From DATHGT01 sp035317605 (lineage in GTDB: Bacteria > Methylomirabilota > Methylomirabilia > Rokubacteriales > CSP1-6), in contig DATHGT010000125.1 in the NCBI GenBank assembly GCA_035317605.1, positions 1-9,566 of the forward strand: 9,566 bases of DNA. The letters are read 5' to 3'. This document shows, in pieces, positions 1 through 6,367 of this stretch. Position 1 is the first letter of the stretch. Each line of letters opens with the position of its first letter. The position numbers were made by a program, and so were the translations under genes. Under the pieces are notes generated by a model. The model had not been told where the DNA came from, did not search any database, and saw nothing but the letters and a program-made list of their open reading frames with translations.

Positions 1-14
1 TCCTGCGCTGTCCG

Positions 15-224
15 TCACGCCACGTTCTGCATCTTGTTCGCGAAGTCTCGGCCCGACGTCGGCGGAGGCAGGGGGCGGCCTTCACGCCGGTAAATCTCGA
101 TCGCGTCCTCGACAATCTGGCAGAGTTCGTCGAACACGGCCTTCTCGTCGTCGCCGTGGCACCCGTAACACCGATCCTCCTCGGACCATTCGACGATCTT
201 CACGTAGCGGGCGCTGTCCTTCAT
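15..224 (-). CDS. hicB: HicB-family antitoxin with an internal in-frame deletion
   Basis: This is a 69-residue protein related to the short HicB antitoxins, which bind and neutralise HicA mRNA interferase and usually repress their own operon. The N-terminus YVKIVEWSEEDRCY and the segment GCHGDDEKAVFDELCQIVEDAI match the partial RNase H-like HicB fold. So does the tail PLPPPTSGRDF. Family members normally read CY-VGxCPGLxxG-GCHG at the join. Here CY (to about base 165) runs straight into GCHG, so roughly ten residues of the central strand and turn are missing without loss of frame. The usual length is about 78-80 residues. The ATG overlaps the stop of the preceding hicA remnant (ATGA, 221-224), as in normal hicAB operons. 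With a frameshifted toxin next to it, this is probably a remnant, although the frame is open. The HicB assignment is firm; loss of function is inferred. Confidence 0.8.
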   Translation of the reverse strand: MKDSARYVKIVEWSEEDRCYGCHGDDEKAVFDELCQIVEDAIEIYRREGRPLPPPTSGRDFANKMQNVA

Positions 225-417
225 TTCCTCGACTCCTCGATCGCGAGGTGAACGGCTCGCACTTGGTACTGTTTGGCGTCGTCGCCGAGTCCGCCCGATA
301 TTGTGACCGGCCGCGCAACCCCCGGGTGAGTGAAGTTCCGGTGGCTTCCCTGCCTCCGCGGTTGACGAAACCCGCAGCTTCGAGATCCGCGATTAGCTCT
401 CGTATTTTCGGAGGCAA
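221..417 (-). pseudogene. hicA: HicA-family toxin, frameshifted
   Basis: HicA toxins are small double-stranded-RNA-binding-fold mRNA interferases of about 65 residues. From a TTG at 415-417, preceded by a purine-rich AGAGGG, the frame reads MPPKIRELIADLEAAGFVNRG, a typical HicA N-terminus. After the glycine codon at 352-354 the frame goes wrong. Shifting it by one base restores GSHRNFTHPGVARPVTISGG and then LGDDAKQYQVRAVHLAIEESRK with a stop at 221-223. A single base is therefore missing near 350-352, probably in a codon of a G-K-G-S-H motif. The expected catalytic histidine (CAC, 341-343) lies beyond the lesion, so the unshifted product would lack it. The restored frame ends in ATGA overlap with hicB. 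The gene lies 76 bases after the DNA ligase gene on the same strand, with no clear terminator between them. A sequencing error could give the same appearance. Confidence 0.82.
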
Positions 418-493
418 TGGTCGCCCTCTATCATCCCGATCGGGTTTGACCGTTGACGTAGTCGGTCGTCAGCGGGAATTCGTCGGACCACGA

Positions 494-1444
494 TCACGCC
501 GTCCACGCCACGGCGCGGGCGGGCTTGTCGTCGCGCAGGCCCAGGAACGTTGGGTGGCGGAGCTTGCCGTCGCGGGTGCGCTCGGTGAAGGCGAGCTGGG
601 CGACGAGGGTCGGCTCGAGCCAGGTGGCGCCGCGCTCGGGGATCCGGTCGGCGAACGGCGAGCTCGCGCGCGCGAGCGGTCGGAAACGGCGCATCAAATC
701 GGCCAGCATTCGCTCGGTGAAGCCGGTACCGACCTTGCCGGCGTAGCGCAGGCGGCCGCCTTCCCACGCGCCGACGAGCAGCGCGCCGAAGTGGCTGCGC
801 GCGCCGCCGGGCGCGGTGTAGCCGCCGATCACGAACTCGTCTTCGTTGCGCAGCTTCACCTTCAGCCACGCTCGCGACCGGGCGCCGTCTTCGTAGGGCG
901 ACGATTCGTCCTTGAGGATGATGCCTTCGAGGCCGAGGCGTCGCGCGGCCTCGTAGGCCTCGCTGCCGGTGCCGGGCAAGCGTCGCGCGACGGCGAGGGC
1001 GCCGCCGGGGCGGACCTCGCGCTCGAGATGGCGGCGGCGCTCTGCGAGCGGACGGCGGCGCAGATCCTCACCGCGCGCGTAGAGGCAATCGAACGCGACG
1101 TAGACGGGCTCGTCTGACCCGTCGCGTCGCTGGAGGAGCGTGAAGCGCGAGACGTGGGCCTGATCGAAGATCACGACCTCGCCGTCGAGGACGAGCGTGG
1201 GCGCGGGAAGCTTCGCGATGGCCGAGACCACGCCGGGGAAATCGGCGGAGCGATCGATGTCGTTGCGGGTGATGAGGCTGACCGCGCGGCCTTCCTTGTA
1301 GGCGATCAGCCGGATGCCGTCGTACTTCTCCTCGGCGATCCAGCCCGGACGATCGACGGGCGCATCGACCAGCGTGGCCAGCATGGGACGGAGGCGGAAC
1401 GACACGCGCGTGGCCGCGCGCGCCGGTGACGCGCGCGTGGTCAC
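494..1444 (-). CDS. ligD: ATP-dependent DNA ligase, LigD ligase-domain type, stand-alone
   Basis: This protein seals DNA nicks using ATP. Relatives act in bacterial non-homologous end joining or related repair. Starting from a GTG that overlaps the upstream stop (GTGA, 1441-1444), the protein has 316 residues. Visible motifs are KYDGIR with the adenylated lysine (about K40), TRNDID (motif Ia region), LDGEVVIFD (motif III, E89), AFDCLYARGEDL (motif IIIa), EGIILK (motif IV, 173-178) and WLKVK (motif V, 193-197). An OB-fold half follows, ending at ARAVAWTA. This matches only the ligase module of multidomain LigD; polymerase and phosphoesterase modules are absent from the chain. An ATG 20 codons downstream is possible, but GTG keeps the family-typical RPMLATL intact and has GGAG just upstream. 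Translational coupling to the phosphoesterase gene implies joint production. Being a ligase is near certain; a role in end joining is inferred. Confidence 0.93.
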   Translation of the reverse strand: MTTRASPARAATRVSFRLRPMLATLVDAPVDRPGWIAEEKYDGIRLIAYKEGRAVSLITRNDIDRSADFPGVVSAIAKLPAPTLVLDGEVVIFDQAHVSRFTLLQRRDGSDEPVYVAFDCLYARGEDLRRRPLAERRRHLEREVRPGGALAVARRLPGTGSEAYEAARRLGLEGIILKDESSPYEDGARSRAWLKVKLRNEDEFVIGGYTAPGGARSHFGALLVGAWEGGRLRYAGKVGTGFTERMLADLMRRFRPLARASSPFADRIPERGATWLEPTLVAQLAFTERTRDGKLRHPTFLGLRDDKPARAVAWTA

Positions 1445-2181
1445 GCGCTCCGCTTCTTGGCCCGAGTCGACGCGCTCCGAGGCGTCGTCCGAGTCGCGAT
1501 CGTCGACGGGGCCGCCTCGCCGGGCGCGGCGGCTGGCGCTCGGGACGGATCGGCGGCCTGAGCCACCGCGAGCTGGCGTGCGCTGGCACCGGCGGCCCGC
1601 GCGATGCCGGCCATCGTGCGCCGCGAGACCACGGACAGCGGCTTGCGTACGGTGAGGTCGTCGCTCGACGCCGCGGCGTCGCGGTGCTTGATCAGGAGCC
1701 ACTTGCGGTCGCCCGCCCACTTGCCCGTGCCGCGCGTGCGCACGAGCACCCACGAGCCCTTGAGCTTGCGACCGTGCAGCGTGAACTTCAGATCACCCCG
1801 CGCGAGCGCACGGTCGACGTCGGGAACTTCCGGCTCCCAGGTGCCGCGGTCCCAGATCATCACGGTGCCGCCGCCGTACTCGCCCTCGGGGATCACGCCC
1901 TCGAAGTCGTTGTACTCGAGCGGATGCGGCTCGGTCATCATGGCCAGCCGCTTGACGGCGGGATCGGGCGACGGCCCTTTCGGAACCGCCCACGAGAGCA
2001 TCACGCCGTTGTGCTCGAGACGGAGGTCGTAGTGCAGGGCGGTCGCACGGTGCTTCTGGACCACGAACGCGCGCCGGGGTCCGACGCCGCGGCGACCTCC
2101 CCCGCGCGGCTCGGGGGTGACGTCGAAGCGGCGCTTTCGGTTGTATTCGGCGAGCGTCCCGAACTCGCTGAGGTCGCGCAT
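1441..2181 (-). CDS. LigD 3'-phosphoesterase-domain protein, stand-alone
   Basis: LigD phosphoesterase modules trim 3' ribonucleotides or 3' phosphates from DNA ends before ligation. The ATG at 2179-2181 shares one base with the nicotinamidase stop (TGATG), giving 246 residues. Residues 39-56 read FVVQKHRATALHYDLRLE, and 84-94 read EPHPLEYNDFE. Together these supply the set expected from characterised enzymes: H44, H50, D52, R54, H86 and Y90. IPEGEYGGGTVMIWDRG (97-113) and KLKGSWVLVRTRG (139-151) complete the conserved core. From about residue 170 to the end there is a low-complexity, Ala/Arg/Ser-rich basic tail, possibly disordered and DNA-binding. The stop overlaps the ligase GTG start. In most organisms this module is fused to a ligase or polymerase, while stand-alone versions occur in some archaea and bacteria. 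Family assignment is firm, and the in vivo substrate is inferred. Confidence 0.92.
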   Translation of the reverse strand: MRDLSEFGTLAEYNRKRRFDVTPEPRGGGRRGVGPRRAFVVQKHRATALHYDLRLEHNGVMLSWAVPKGPSPDPAVKRLAMMTEPHPLEYNDFEGVIPEGEYGGGTVMIWDRGTWEPEVPDVDRALARGDLKFTLHGRKLKGSWVLVRTRGTGKWAGDRKWLLIKHRDAAASSDDLTVRKPLSVVSRRTMAGIARAAGASARQLAVAQAADPSRAPAAAPGEAAPSTIATRTTPRSASTRAKKRSA

Positions 2182-2774
2182 CACGCCAGCTCGTCGAGCC
2201 GGATCGTCTGCGCGCCGGTCGCGCGCATCTCGTCCAGCGCCTTGGCGCCGTCGCCGGGCGCGAGGTCGACGGCGGCGATCGCGTCGGCCAGCACGACCAT
2301 CTCGAATCCTTCGCGGACCCCGTCGACCACCGTGGACTTCACGCAGTAGTCGGTCGCCAGACCGCCGACGAAGATGCGGCCGACGCCCAGCTCGCCGAGC
2401 GTGGCGAGGAACGGCATGCCGTCGTCGGTCTCCGCCTGGAAGCACGAATAGGCGTCCTCGCTCGGATCCATTCCCTTGGAGACGATCGTGGCGGCCGAGG
2501 GCAGCCTCAGCTGCGGGTGAAACTCCGCGCCCGCGGTGCCCTGAACGCAGTGCGGCGGCCACACGCCGCCGTACGCCTTGAAGTGCGAAGTCTTGGCCGG
2601 ATGCCAGTCGCGCGAGGCGAAGACGGGGGCGCCGGCGGCGGCGAAGCGCTCGGCGTAGCGATTGAGCACGGGCACGACCGCGTCACCACCTGGAACGCCG
2701 AGAGCGCCGCCCGGACAGAAATCGTTCTGGACGTCGACGATCACCAGAGCATCGCGCGCGGGGTCGATGTTCAT
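2181..2774 (-). CDS. pncA: nicotinamidase
   Basis: This enzyme hydrolyses nicotinamide to nicotinate and ammonia, feeding the Preiss-Handler route to NAD. The 197-residue length is normal for the family. The cysteine-hydrolase triad is visible as D14 in DVQNDFCPGGAL, K100 in VSKGMDP and C144 in GLATDYCVKST. The metal site fits D56 and H58 in SRDWHP, H64 in KTSHF and H75 in WPPHCVQGT. The DWHP, VQGT.GAEFHP and GGLATDYCV signatures together favour nicotinamidase over isochorismatase-like hydrolases. A strong AGGAGG lies at 2782-2787, seven bases before the ATG. It is the first gene of an operon in which its stop overlaps the LigD phosphoesterase start by one base, so NAD salvage and DNA-end processing are co-expressed here. 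The meaning of that link is not shown by the sequence. Confidence 0.93.
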   Translation of the reverse strand: MNIDPARDALVIVDVQNDFCPGGALGVPGGDAVVPVLNRYAERFAAAGAPVFASRDWHPAKTSHFKAYGGVWPPHCVQGTAGAEFHPQLRLPSAATIVSKGMDPSEDAYSCFQAETDDGMPFLATLGELGVGRIFVGGLATDYCVKSTVVDGVREGFEMVVLADAIAAVDLAPGDGAKALDEMRATGAQTIRLDELA

Positions 2775-2781
2775 CGCCGGG

Positions 2782-2829
2782 CCTCCTGGGACGGCGGGGC
2801 CGGGCCCGCCCTCGGGCGGGGACCGTCCC
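2782..2829 (-). promoter_or_regulatory. nicotinamidase ribosome binding site with adjoining nested inverted repeats
   Basis: On the minus strand AGGAGG (2782-2787) is the ribosome binding site of the nicotinamidase gene. Directly beside it, GGGACGG (2788-2794, plus-strand letters) pairs perfectly with CCGTCCC (2823-2829). Inside that outer stem, CCCGCC (2805-2810) pairs with GGCGGG (2815-2820) over a CTCG loop. GGCGGG can also pair with CCCGCC at 2827-2832. If transcription starts upstream of 2830, the leader RNA could fold against the ribosome binding site in alternative ways. The structures are seen directly; a regulatory role is inferred, and in such GC-rich DNA chance pairing is possible. 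Confidence 0.35.
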
Positions 2830-2847
2830 GCCCCTCGACGACTAGCA

Positions 2848-2856
2848 TGCTAGAAT
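2848..2856 (+). promoter_or_regulatory. extended -10 promoter for the amidase gene
   Basis: TGC followed by TAGAAT (2851-2856) is an extended -10 element differing from TATAAT at one position. It sits in otherwise very GC-rich DNA. It overlaps the 12-base perfect palindrome CTAGCATGCTAG (2842-2853), a possible operator. No convincing -35 box is present at the usual distance, which extended -10 promoters tolerate. Transcription would start near 2863, leaving a leader of about 78 bases before the ATG at 2941. Confidence 0.55.
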
Positions 2857-2940
2857 CCCGCCGATTTCGCCATCGATGCCGATGCCGGGCCTCGACGCCG
2901 AGGTGATCTCGAAGCTCACGCCTTCGACAAGGAGACATCC

Positions 2941-4068
2941 ATGAAGCGTTTGCTGACCATCACGGCCATTGTCGCGCTCGGAGTCGGCGCGGGCTTCTAC
3001 GCCCTCGCCCAGCAGCCCTACCAGCTCACCCCAATGGACGAGGCCAAGCGCGAGCGCGCGGTCTCCGCGGGCGGCGGGACCTATCACGTCCTGCCCGCCA
3101 CGCTCGACACGACACAATGGGGCTGGCTGGATCCCAACGAGAAGCCGAAGCTCGTGGTCAACTCCGGCGACACCGTGGCCGTCGAGACCATGATGCACGC
3201 CCACAACGCGATCCAGCCCGGCTCCACCATGGACGACATCGTCAAGCTGCGCCTGGCCAATCCCGGCGGCGGCCCGCACTCGGTCACGGGCCCGATCTAC
3301 GTCAACGGCGCCGAGCCCGGCGACACGATGGAGATCCGGATCAAGAAGATCGTGCCCAAGGCCTTCGCCACCAACTTCCACCTGCCCGGCTCGCAGTTCC
3401 CCACCGTCGGCCAGCTCGCGCCGGAATTCCCGCAGGGCTTCGTCCGCTATTACTACCTCGACTGGGAGAAGCGGCAGGCGGAATTCAAGCCGGGGATCAC
3501 CATCGATCTCCAGCCCTTCCCCGGGACCATCGCGGTCGGCGTCGATCCCAACGAGCCCGCGCCCAAGGCCGGGCCGCCGATCAAGGACGCCAAGGGCCGG
3601 ACGAGCACGCTGCGGCCGTGGAAGAACGGCTCCAACATGGACGTCAACGAGCTCCAGGAAGGCTCGACGCTCTACATCCCGGTCTTCCTCAAGGGCGGAC
3701 TCATCTGGACCGGCGACTCGCACTGCCGGCAGGGCAACGGCGAGGTCAACCTCACCGCGCTGGAGTGCGCGTATCGAGAGATCGTGATCCAGCCGGTCGT
3801 CCGCAAGGATCTCAAGATCGAGTGGCCGCGCGCGGAGACGGCCAGCCACTTCATCATGATGGGCTTCGACGAGGACCTGAACGAGGCCATGAAGATCGCC
3901 GTCCGCGAGACCGTGAAGTTCCTGGCCGAGCAGAAGATGGTGCCGATGAGCCGCGACGAGGCCTACGCGCTCACCTCGATGGTCGGCGACTGCCGGGTCA
4001 GCCAGGTGGTCGACGTCCGCAAGGGCGTGCACTGCATGGTGCCCAAGAACATCTTCGTCAAGAAGTAG
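2941..4068 (+). CDS. exported acetamidase/formamidase-family protein
   Basis: The FmdA/AmdA family hydrolyses formamide, acetamide and similar short amides to ammonia and an acid. The 375-residue protein has the family core: GPHSVTGPIYVNGAEPGD (111-128), FHLPGSQFPT (146-155), NMDVNELQEGSTLYIPVF (232-249), WTGDSHCRQGNGEV (256-269) and a C-terminal segment SMVGDCRVSQVVDVRKGVHC (346-365). It begins with a basic, then hydrophobic N-terminus (MKRLLTITAIVALGVGAGFY) and a plausible signal peptidase site after ALA (residue 23), so it is probably periplasmic, whereas classical formamidases are cytoplasmic. The start is well supported by AAGGAGA (2929-2935) five bases upstream. It is separated from the following metal-binding protein gene by only 13 bases, so it may share that transcript. 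The family is confident. The actual substrate is not known, and many exported relatives are uncharacterised. Confidence 0.88.
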   Translation: MKRLLTITAIVALGVGAGFYALAQQPYQLTPMDEAKRERAVSAGGGTYHVLPATLDTTQWGWLDPNEKPKLVVNSGDTVAVETMMHAHNAIQPGSTMDDIVKLRLANPGGGPHSVTGPIYVNGAEPGDTMEIRIKKIVPKAFATNFHLPGSQFPTVGQLAPEFPQGFVRYYYLDWEKRQAEFKPGITIDLQPFPGTIAVGVDPNEPAPKAGPPIKDAKGRTSTLRPWKNGSNMDVNELQEGSTLYIPVFLKGGLIWTGDSHCRQGNGEVNLTALECAYREIVIQPVVRKDLKIEWPRAETASHFIMMGFDEDLNEAMKIAVRETVKFLAEQKMVPMSRDEAYALTSMVGDCRVSQVVDVRKGVHCMVPKNIFVKK

Positions 4069-4081
4069 GCGCGCGAGCGGC

Positions 4082-4936
4082 GTGCTCACGCCGCTGCTGG
4101 TGGCGGCGACGGTGATCGTCGCCGCCACCACGACTGACCTCCGCGACCTCGTGGCCGCCGTGGGCGGCGACCGCGTGAGCGTGGAGAGCCTCACCGAGCC
4201 CCGCGCCGACCCTCACGCCCGGGAGATCCACCCGCGCCAGCTCGCGCGACTGAGAGCCGCGCAGGTGCTCGTGCGGATCGGCCTGGATCACGAGTCCTGG
4301 CTGCCCCGCGCGCTGCGGGCGGCGCGCGCGACCCCGCGCGACCTCGACGCCTCGCGCGGGATCGCGCTGCTCGACACCGAGACCGCGCGATTGTCTGCCG
4401 ACCGCCGGCCCCACGTGCACGCGTTCGGCAACACGCACTACTGGCTCGATCCCGAGAACGCGCGACCGATCACCGCGCTCATCGTGGACGCGCTGGCCGC
4501 CGTCGATTCCGCCGGGCGCGGCGTCTTCGTCGCCAACCGCGAGCGCTTCCTCCGCGACCTCGATGCACGCCTCGCTCGCTGGCGGAGGGCGCTCCGTCCT
4601 TACGCGGGCACGCGCGTGGTGGTGGCGCACGACACGTGGCCCTACTTCGCCCGTCGCTTCGACCTCACGATCGTGGCGACGGTGGAAGAGCAGCCCGGGG
4701 TGCCGCCGTCGCCGCGCCACCTCGGTGCGCTGATCGCGCAGATGAAAACCTCGGGCGTGAGGGCGATCCTCGCCGAGCCCGGCGCGCCGACCGCCGTGCT
4801 CGCGCGCGTCGCCGCCGAGACCGGCGCGCGCGTGATCACGCTGGTGCCCTCGGTCGGCGCCGACCCTGAAGCGACGGACTATCTGGCGCTGTTCGACGTC
4901 AACGTCCGCCGACTGGCCGACGCGCTCGCCCGATGA
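4082..4936 (+). CDS. znuA: metal ABC transporter substrate-binding protein, ZnuA-like (cluster 9 family)
   Basis: Family members bind Zn2+, Mn2+ or Fe2+ outside the cytoplasmic membrane and deliver it to an ABC permease. The 284-residue protein starts with GTG (4082-4084) and a short hydrophobic leader, MLTPLLVAATVIVAA, consistent with export. Three expected metal-binding histidines are visible: H45 in ADPHAREIHP, H119 in NTHYWLDPEN and H183 in AHDTWPYFA. The fourth ligand, usually an Asp in an SD-x-LG type motif near the C-terminus, seems replaced: the aligned stretch reads LVPSVGADPE. There is no histidine-rich loop typical of many zinc-specific ZnuA proteins, although H111 and H113 lie close before H119. 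The stop overlaps the permease ATG (ATGA). The ribosome binding site is weak, so translation may be coupled to the amidase gene 13 bases upstream. The transporter family is certain, but metal choice is open. Confidence 0.87.
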   Translation: MLTPLLVAATVIVAATTTDLRDLVAAVGGDRVSVESLTEPRADPHAREIHPRQLARLRAAQVLVRIGLDHESWLPRALRAARATPRDLDASRGIALLDTETARLSADRRPHVHAFGNTHYWLDPENARPITALIVDALAAVDSAGRGVFVANRERFLRDLDARLARWRRALRPYAGTRVVVAHDTWPYFARRFDLTIVATVEEQPGVPPSPRHLGALIAQMKTSGVRAILAEPGAPTAVLARVAAETGARVITLVPSVGADPEATDYLALFDVNVRRLADALAR

Positions 4937-6363
4937 CCTGGGATCTGCTGCTCCTGCCGCTGCTCGCCTGCCTCGTGCTCACCGGCATCCACGCGTATCT
5001 CGGTCTCCACGTGCTCGCGCGCGGAGTCATCTTCGTCGACCTCGCCCTCGCGCAGGTCGCCGCCCTCGGAATGACCGCCGCGCTCCTGGCCGGCCACGCC
5101 CCCGAAAGCAACGCCGCCTACGCCTGGGCGCTCGGCTTCACCGTCCTCGGAGCGCTCTTGTTCGCGCTGACCCGCGAAAACACCACCAGAACACCGAAGG
5201 ACCGGCCCGCCCCGCGCAACGATGTCACCAGAGATCGCGAGGACCGCCCCGCGACGCGCAACGACGTCAGCAGAGATCGCGAGGACCGCCCCGGAGAATC
5301 CGGGGCGCGAAACCGATGGGGGGGTTTGGGGGGAGCCGCAGGGGCCCCCCAACTTCATCAAGAAGCCATCATCGGGATCGTCTACGCGGTGGCCGCCGCG
5401 GTGACGGTGCTGGTGCTCGATCGGGTGGCGCAGGGCGGCGAGCAGATCAAGCAGCTGCTGGTCGGCAGCCTGCTCGGCGTCACGCGCGATGACGTCGTCC
5501 GGCTGGCCGGGCTCTATGCGCTGGTCGGCGCCCTGCACTGGCTCTGCCGGCGCCCGCTGCTGTCGCTCTCGCTCGGCGACGATGTCCGCGGGGCGCGCGC
5601 CTGGGACTTCGTCTTCTACCTGACCTTCGGCCTGGTGGTCACGAGCTCGGTGCGGATCGCCGGCGTGCTGCTGGTGTTCTCGTACCTGATCGTGCCGGCG
5701 GTGATCGGCACGTGGCTCGCGGACACGATCGCGCGCCGGCTCGCCATCGGCTGGACCGTCGGCGTGGTGGCGAGTGTCGCCGGTCTCGGCGCGTCCTTCG
5801 TCTGGGACTTGCCCGCCGGCGCCACGGTCGTCGCCGTCTTCGGCGCGCTGCTCGCGCTGGTGGCCTTCGCGCGGGCCCTCGCGCGGCTGGTGACGCGGAT
5901 GCGGCGCGACGGCCGCCGCGCGCTCGCGGGCGTCGGCGTCGGCATCGGCGTGGTCATCGCCCTCGCGGGACTGGCCCTCGCCGCGTTGCCCCACGCCGAT
6001 CACCTGTGGCTCGACGCCCTCGAGCGCGGCATTCCGCGGATCCAGCTCGCGTTTCTGAGCGATCGCGAACGCCGCGTGGACGCCGAGGCCCGCGCGGCGA
6101 TCGCCCACGGCACGGGCGAGCTCGCGAAGCTCCGTGCCCTCGCCGCCGACGTGCGCTGGGGCCATCGCGATCTTCCCGCCGAGGAGCGCGAGCGGCTCCG
6201 TCAATTCCTGGCCGGGCGCGACGAGCTGGTCGCAGGCGATCGCTTGGTCCTCGCCACCCTGAGGGCGCGGGCGCGTGAGCGTCAGCGCTTCGTCCTCGGC
6301 CTTCCCCTCGCCGTCGCCGGTGCCGTCGTCGCGCTCGCGTCACTTCGCGGGGTCAGACACTGA
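4933..6363 (+). CDS. znuB: metal ABC transporter permease, ZnuB-like, with an internal insertion and C-terminal extension
   Basis: This is the membrane channel of a zinc or manganese ABC importer. Family signatures are HVLARGVIFVDLALAQVAALG (residues about 27-47), QEAIIGIVYAVAAA (143-156), GGEQIKQLLVGSLLGVT (168-184) and GVLLVFSYLIVPAVIG (244-259), across about eight hydrophobic helices. Two things are odd. First, residues 82-141, where relatives have a short loop between helices, form a charged insertion with a 14-residue repeat (DRPAPRNDVTRDRE, then DRPATRNDVSRDRE) followed by a Gly-rich stretch. This comes from DNA repeats. Second, after the normal core the chain continues from about residue 330 with a helix, a soluble charged stretch (353-450) and a final helix (452-471), giving 476 residues against about 270-300 usual. 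It overlaps znuA by ATGA. No znuC-type ATPase gene is in the window, so the ATPase must be elsewhere or the importer is incomplete. Its function after the insertion is uncertain. Confidence 0.87.
   Translation: MTWDLLLLPLLACLVLTGIHAYLGLHVLARGVIFVDLALAQVAALGMTAALLAGHAPESNAAYAWALGFTVLGALLFALTRENTTRTPKDRPAPRNDVTRDREDRPATRNDVSRDREDRPGESGARNRWGGLGGAAGAPQLHQEAIIGIVYAVAAAVTVLVLDRVAQGGEQIKQLLVGSLLGVTRDDVVRLAGLYALVGALHWLCRRPLLSLSLGDDVRGARAWDFVFYLTFGLVVTSSVRIAGVLLVFSYLIVPAVIGTWLADTIARRLAIGWTVGVVASVAGLGASFVWDLPAGATVVAVFGALLALVAFARALARLVTRMRRDGRRALAGVGVGIGVVIALAGLALAALPHADHLWLDALERGIPRIQLAFLSDRERRVDAEARAAIAHGTGELAKLRALAADVRWGHRDLPAEERERLRQFLAGRDELVAGDRLVLATLRARARERQRFVLGLPLAVAGAVVALASLRGVRH
5197..5292 (+). 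repeat. 42-bp tandem repeat, about 2.3 units, inside the permease gene
   Basis: Unit 1 is 5197-5238, unit 2 is 5239-5280, and a partial third unit begins at 5281. Each unit begins AAGGACCGGCCCG or GAGGACCGCCCCG and ends AGAGATCGC. The period is a multiple of three, so the permease frame stays open and gains a 14-residue repeat. The third unit runs directly into the hairpin element at 5289-5352. This suggests one compound insertion rather than two unrelated events. Confidence 0.85.
5289..5352 (+). repeat. two-hairpin G-rich repeat element, copy C (inside the permease gene)
   Basis: Hairpin 1 is CCCCGGA (5289-5295), loop GAA, then TCCGGGG (5299-5305). A linker containing CGCGAA and a run of seven G leads to TTT. 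Hairpin 2 is TTGGGGGG (5326-5333), an 11-base loop, then CCCCCCAA (5345-5352). The order hairpin, CGCGAA, G-run, TTT, G6 hairpin is the same as in the two copies near 7.9 kb. The first hairpin's sequence differs, however. The element is read through in frame by the permease gene. Confidence 0.7.
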
Positions 6364-6367
6364 GTGC

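Noticed and set aside
418..493. Terminator or hicAB promoter between the ligase and hicA genes
   Set aside because: Only a short CCCGATCGGG palindrome and a GTCAACGGTCAA repeat are visible. Neither a stable stem with a T-run nor a convincing -10/-35 pair can be supported.
248..1117. 289-codon plus-strand open frame across hicA and the ligase gene
   Set aside because: It lies antisense to conserved ligase motifs and a HicA remnant, and its own translation has no recognisable motif.
2842..4194. Long open frame of 450 codons on the minus strand opposite the amidase gene
   Set aside because: The plus-strand protein has a clear family, signal peptide and ribosome binding site. The opposite frame has no recognisable domain, is rich in Val, Asp, Arg and Gly as expected from GC-rich antisense shadow, and runs into the next gene.
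5197..5292. CRISPR array in the 42-bp repeats
   Set aside because: The units abut directly with no variable spacers, number only about 2.3, and are translated in frame within the permease.
4879..6204. 441-codon open frame on the minus strand opposite the permease gene
   Set aside because: It is low-complexity Arg/Gly/Asp/Ala sequence with no family match that I recognise. The plus strand carries a clear membrane permease, so this is a shadow.
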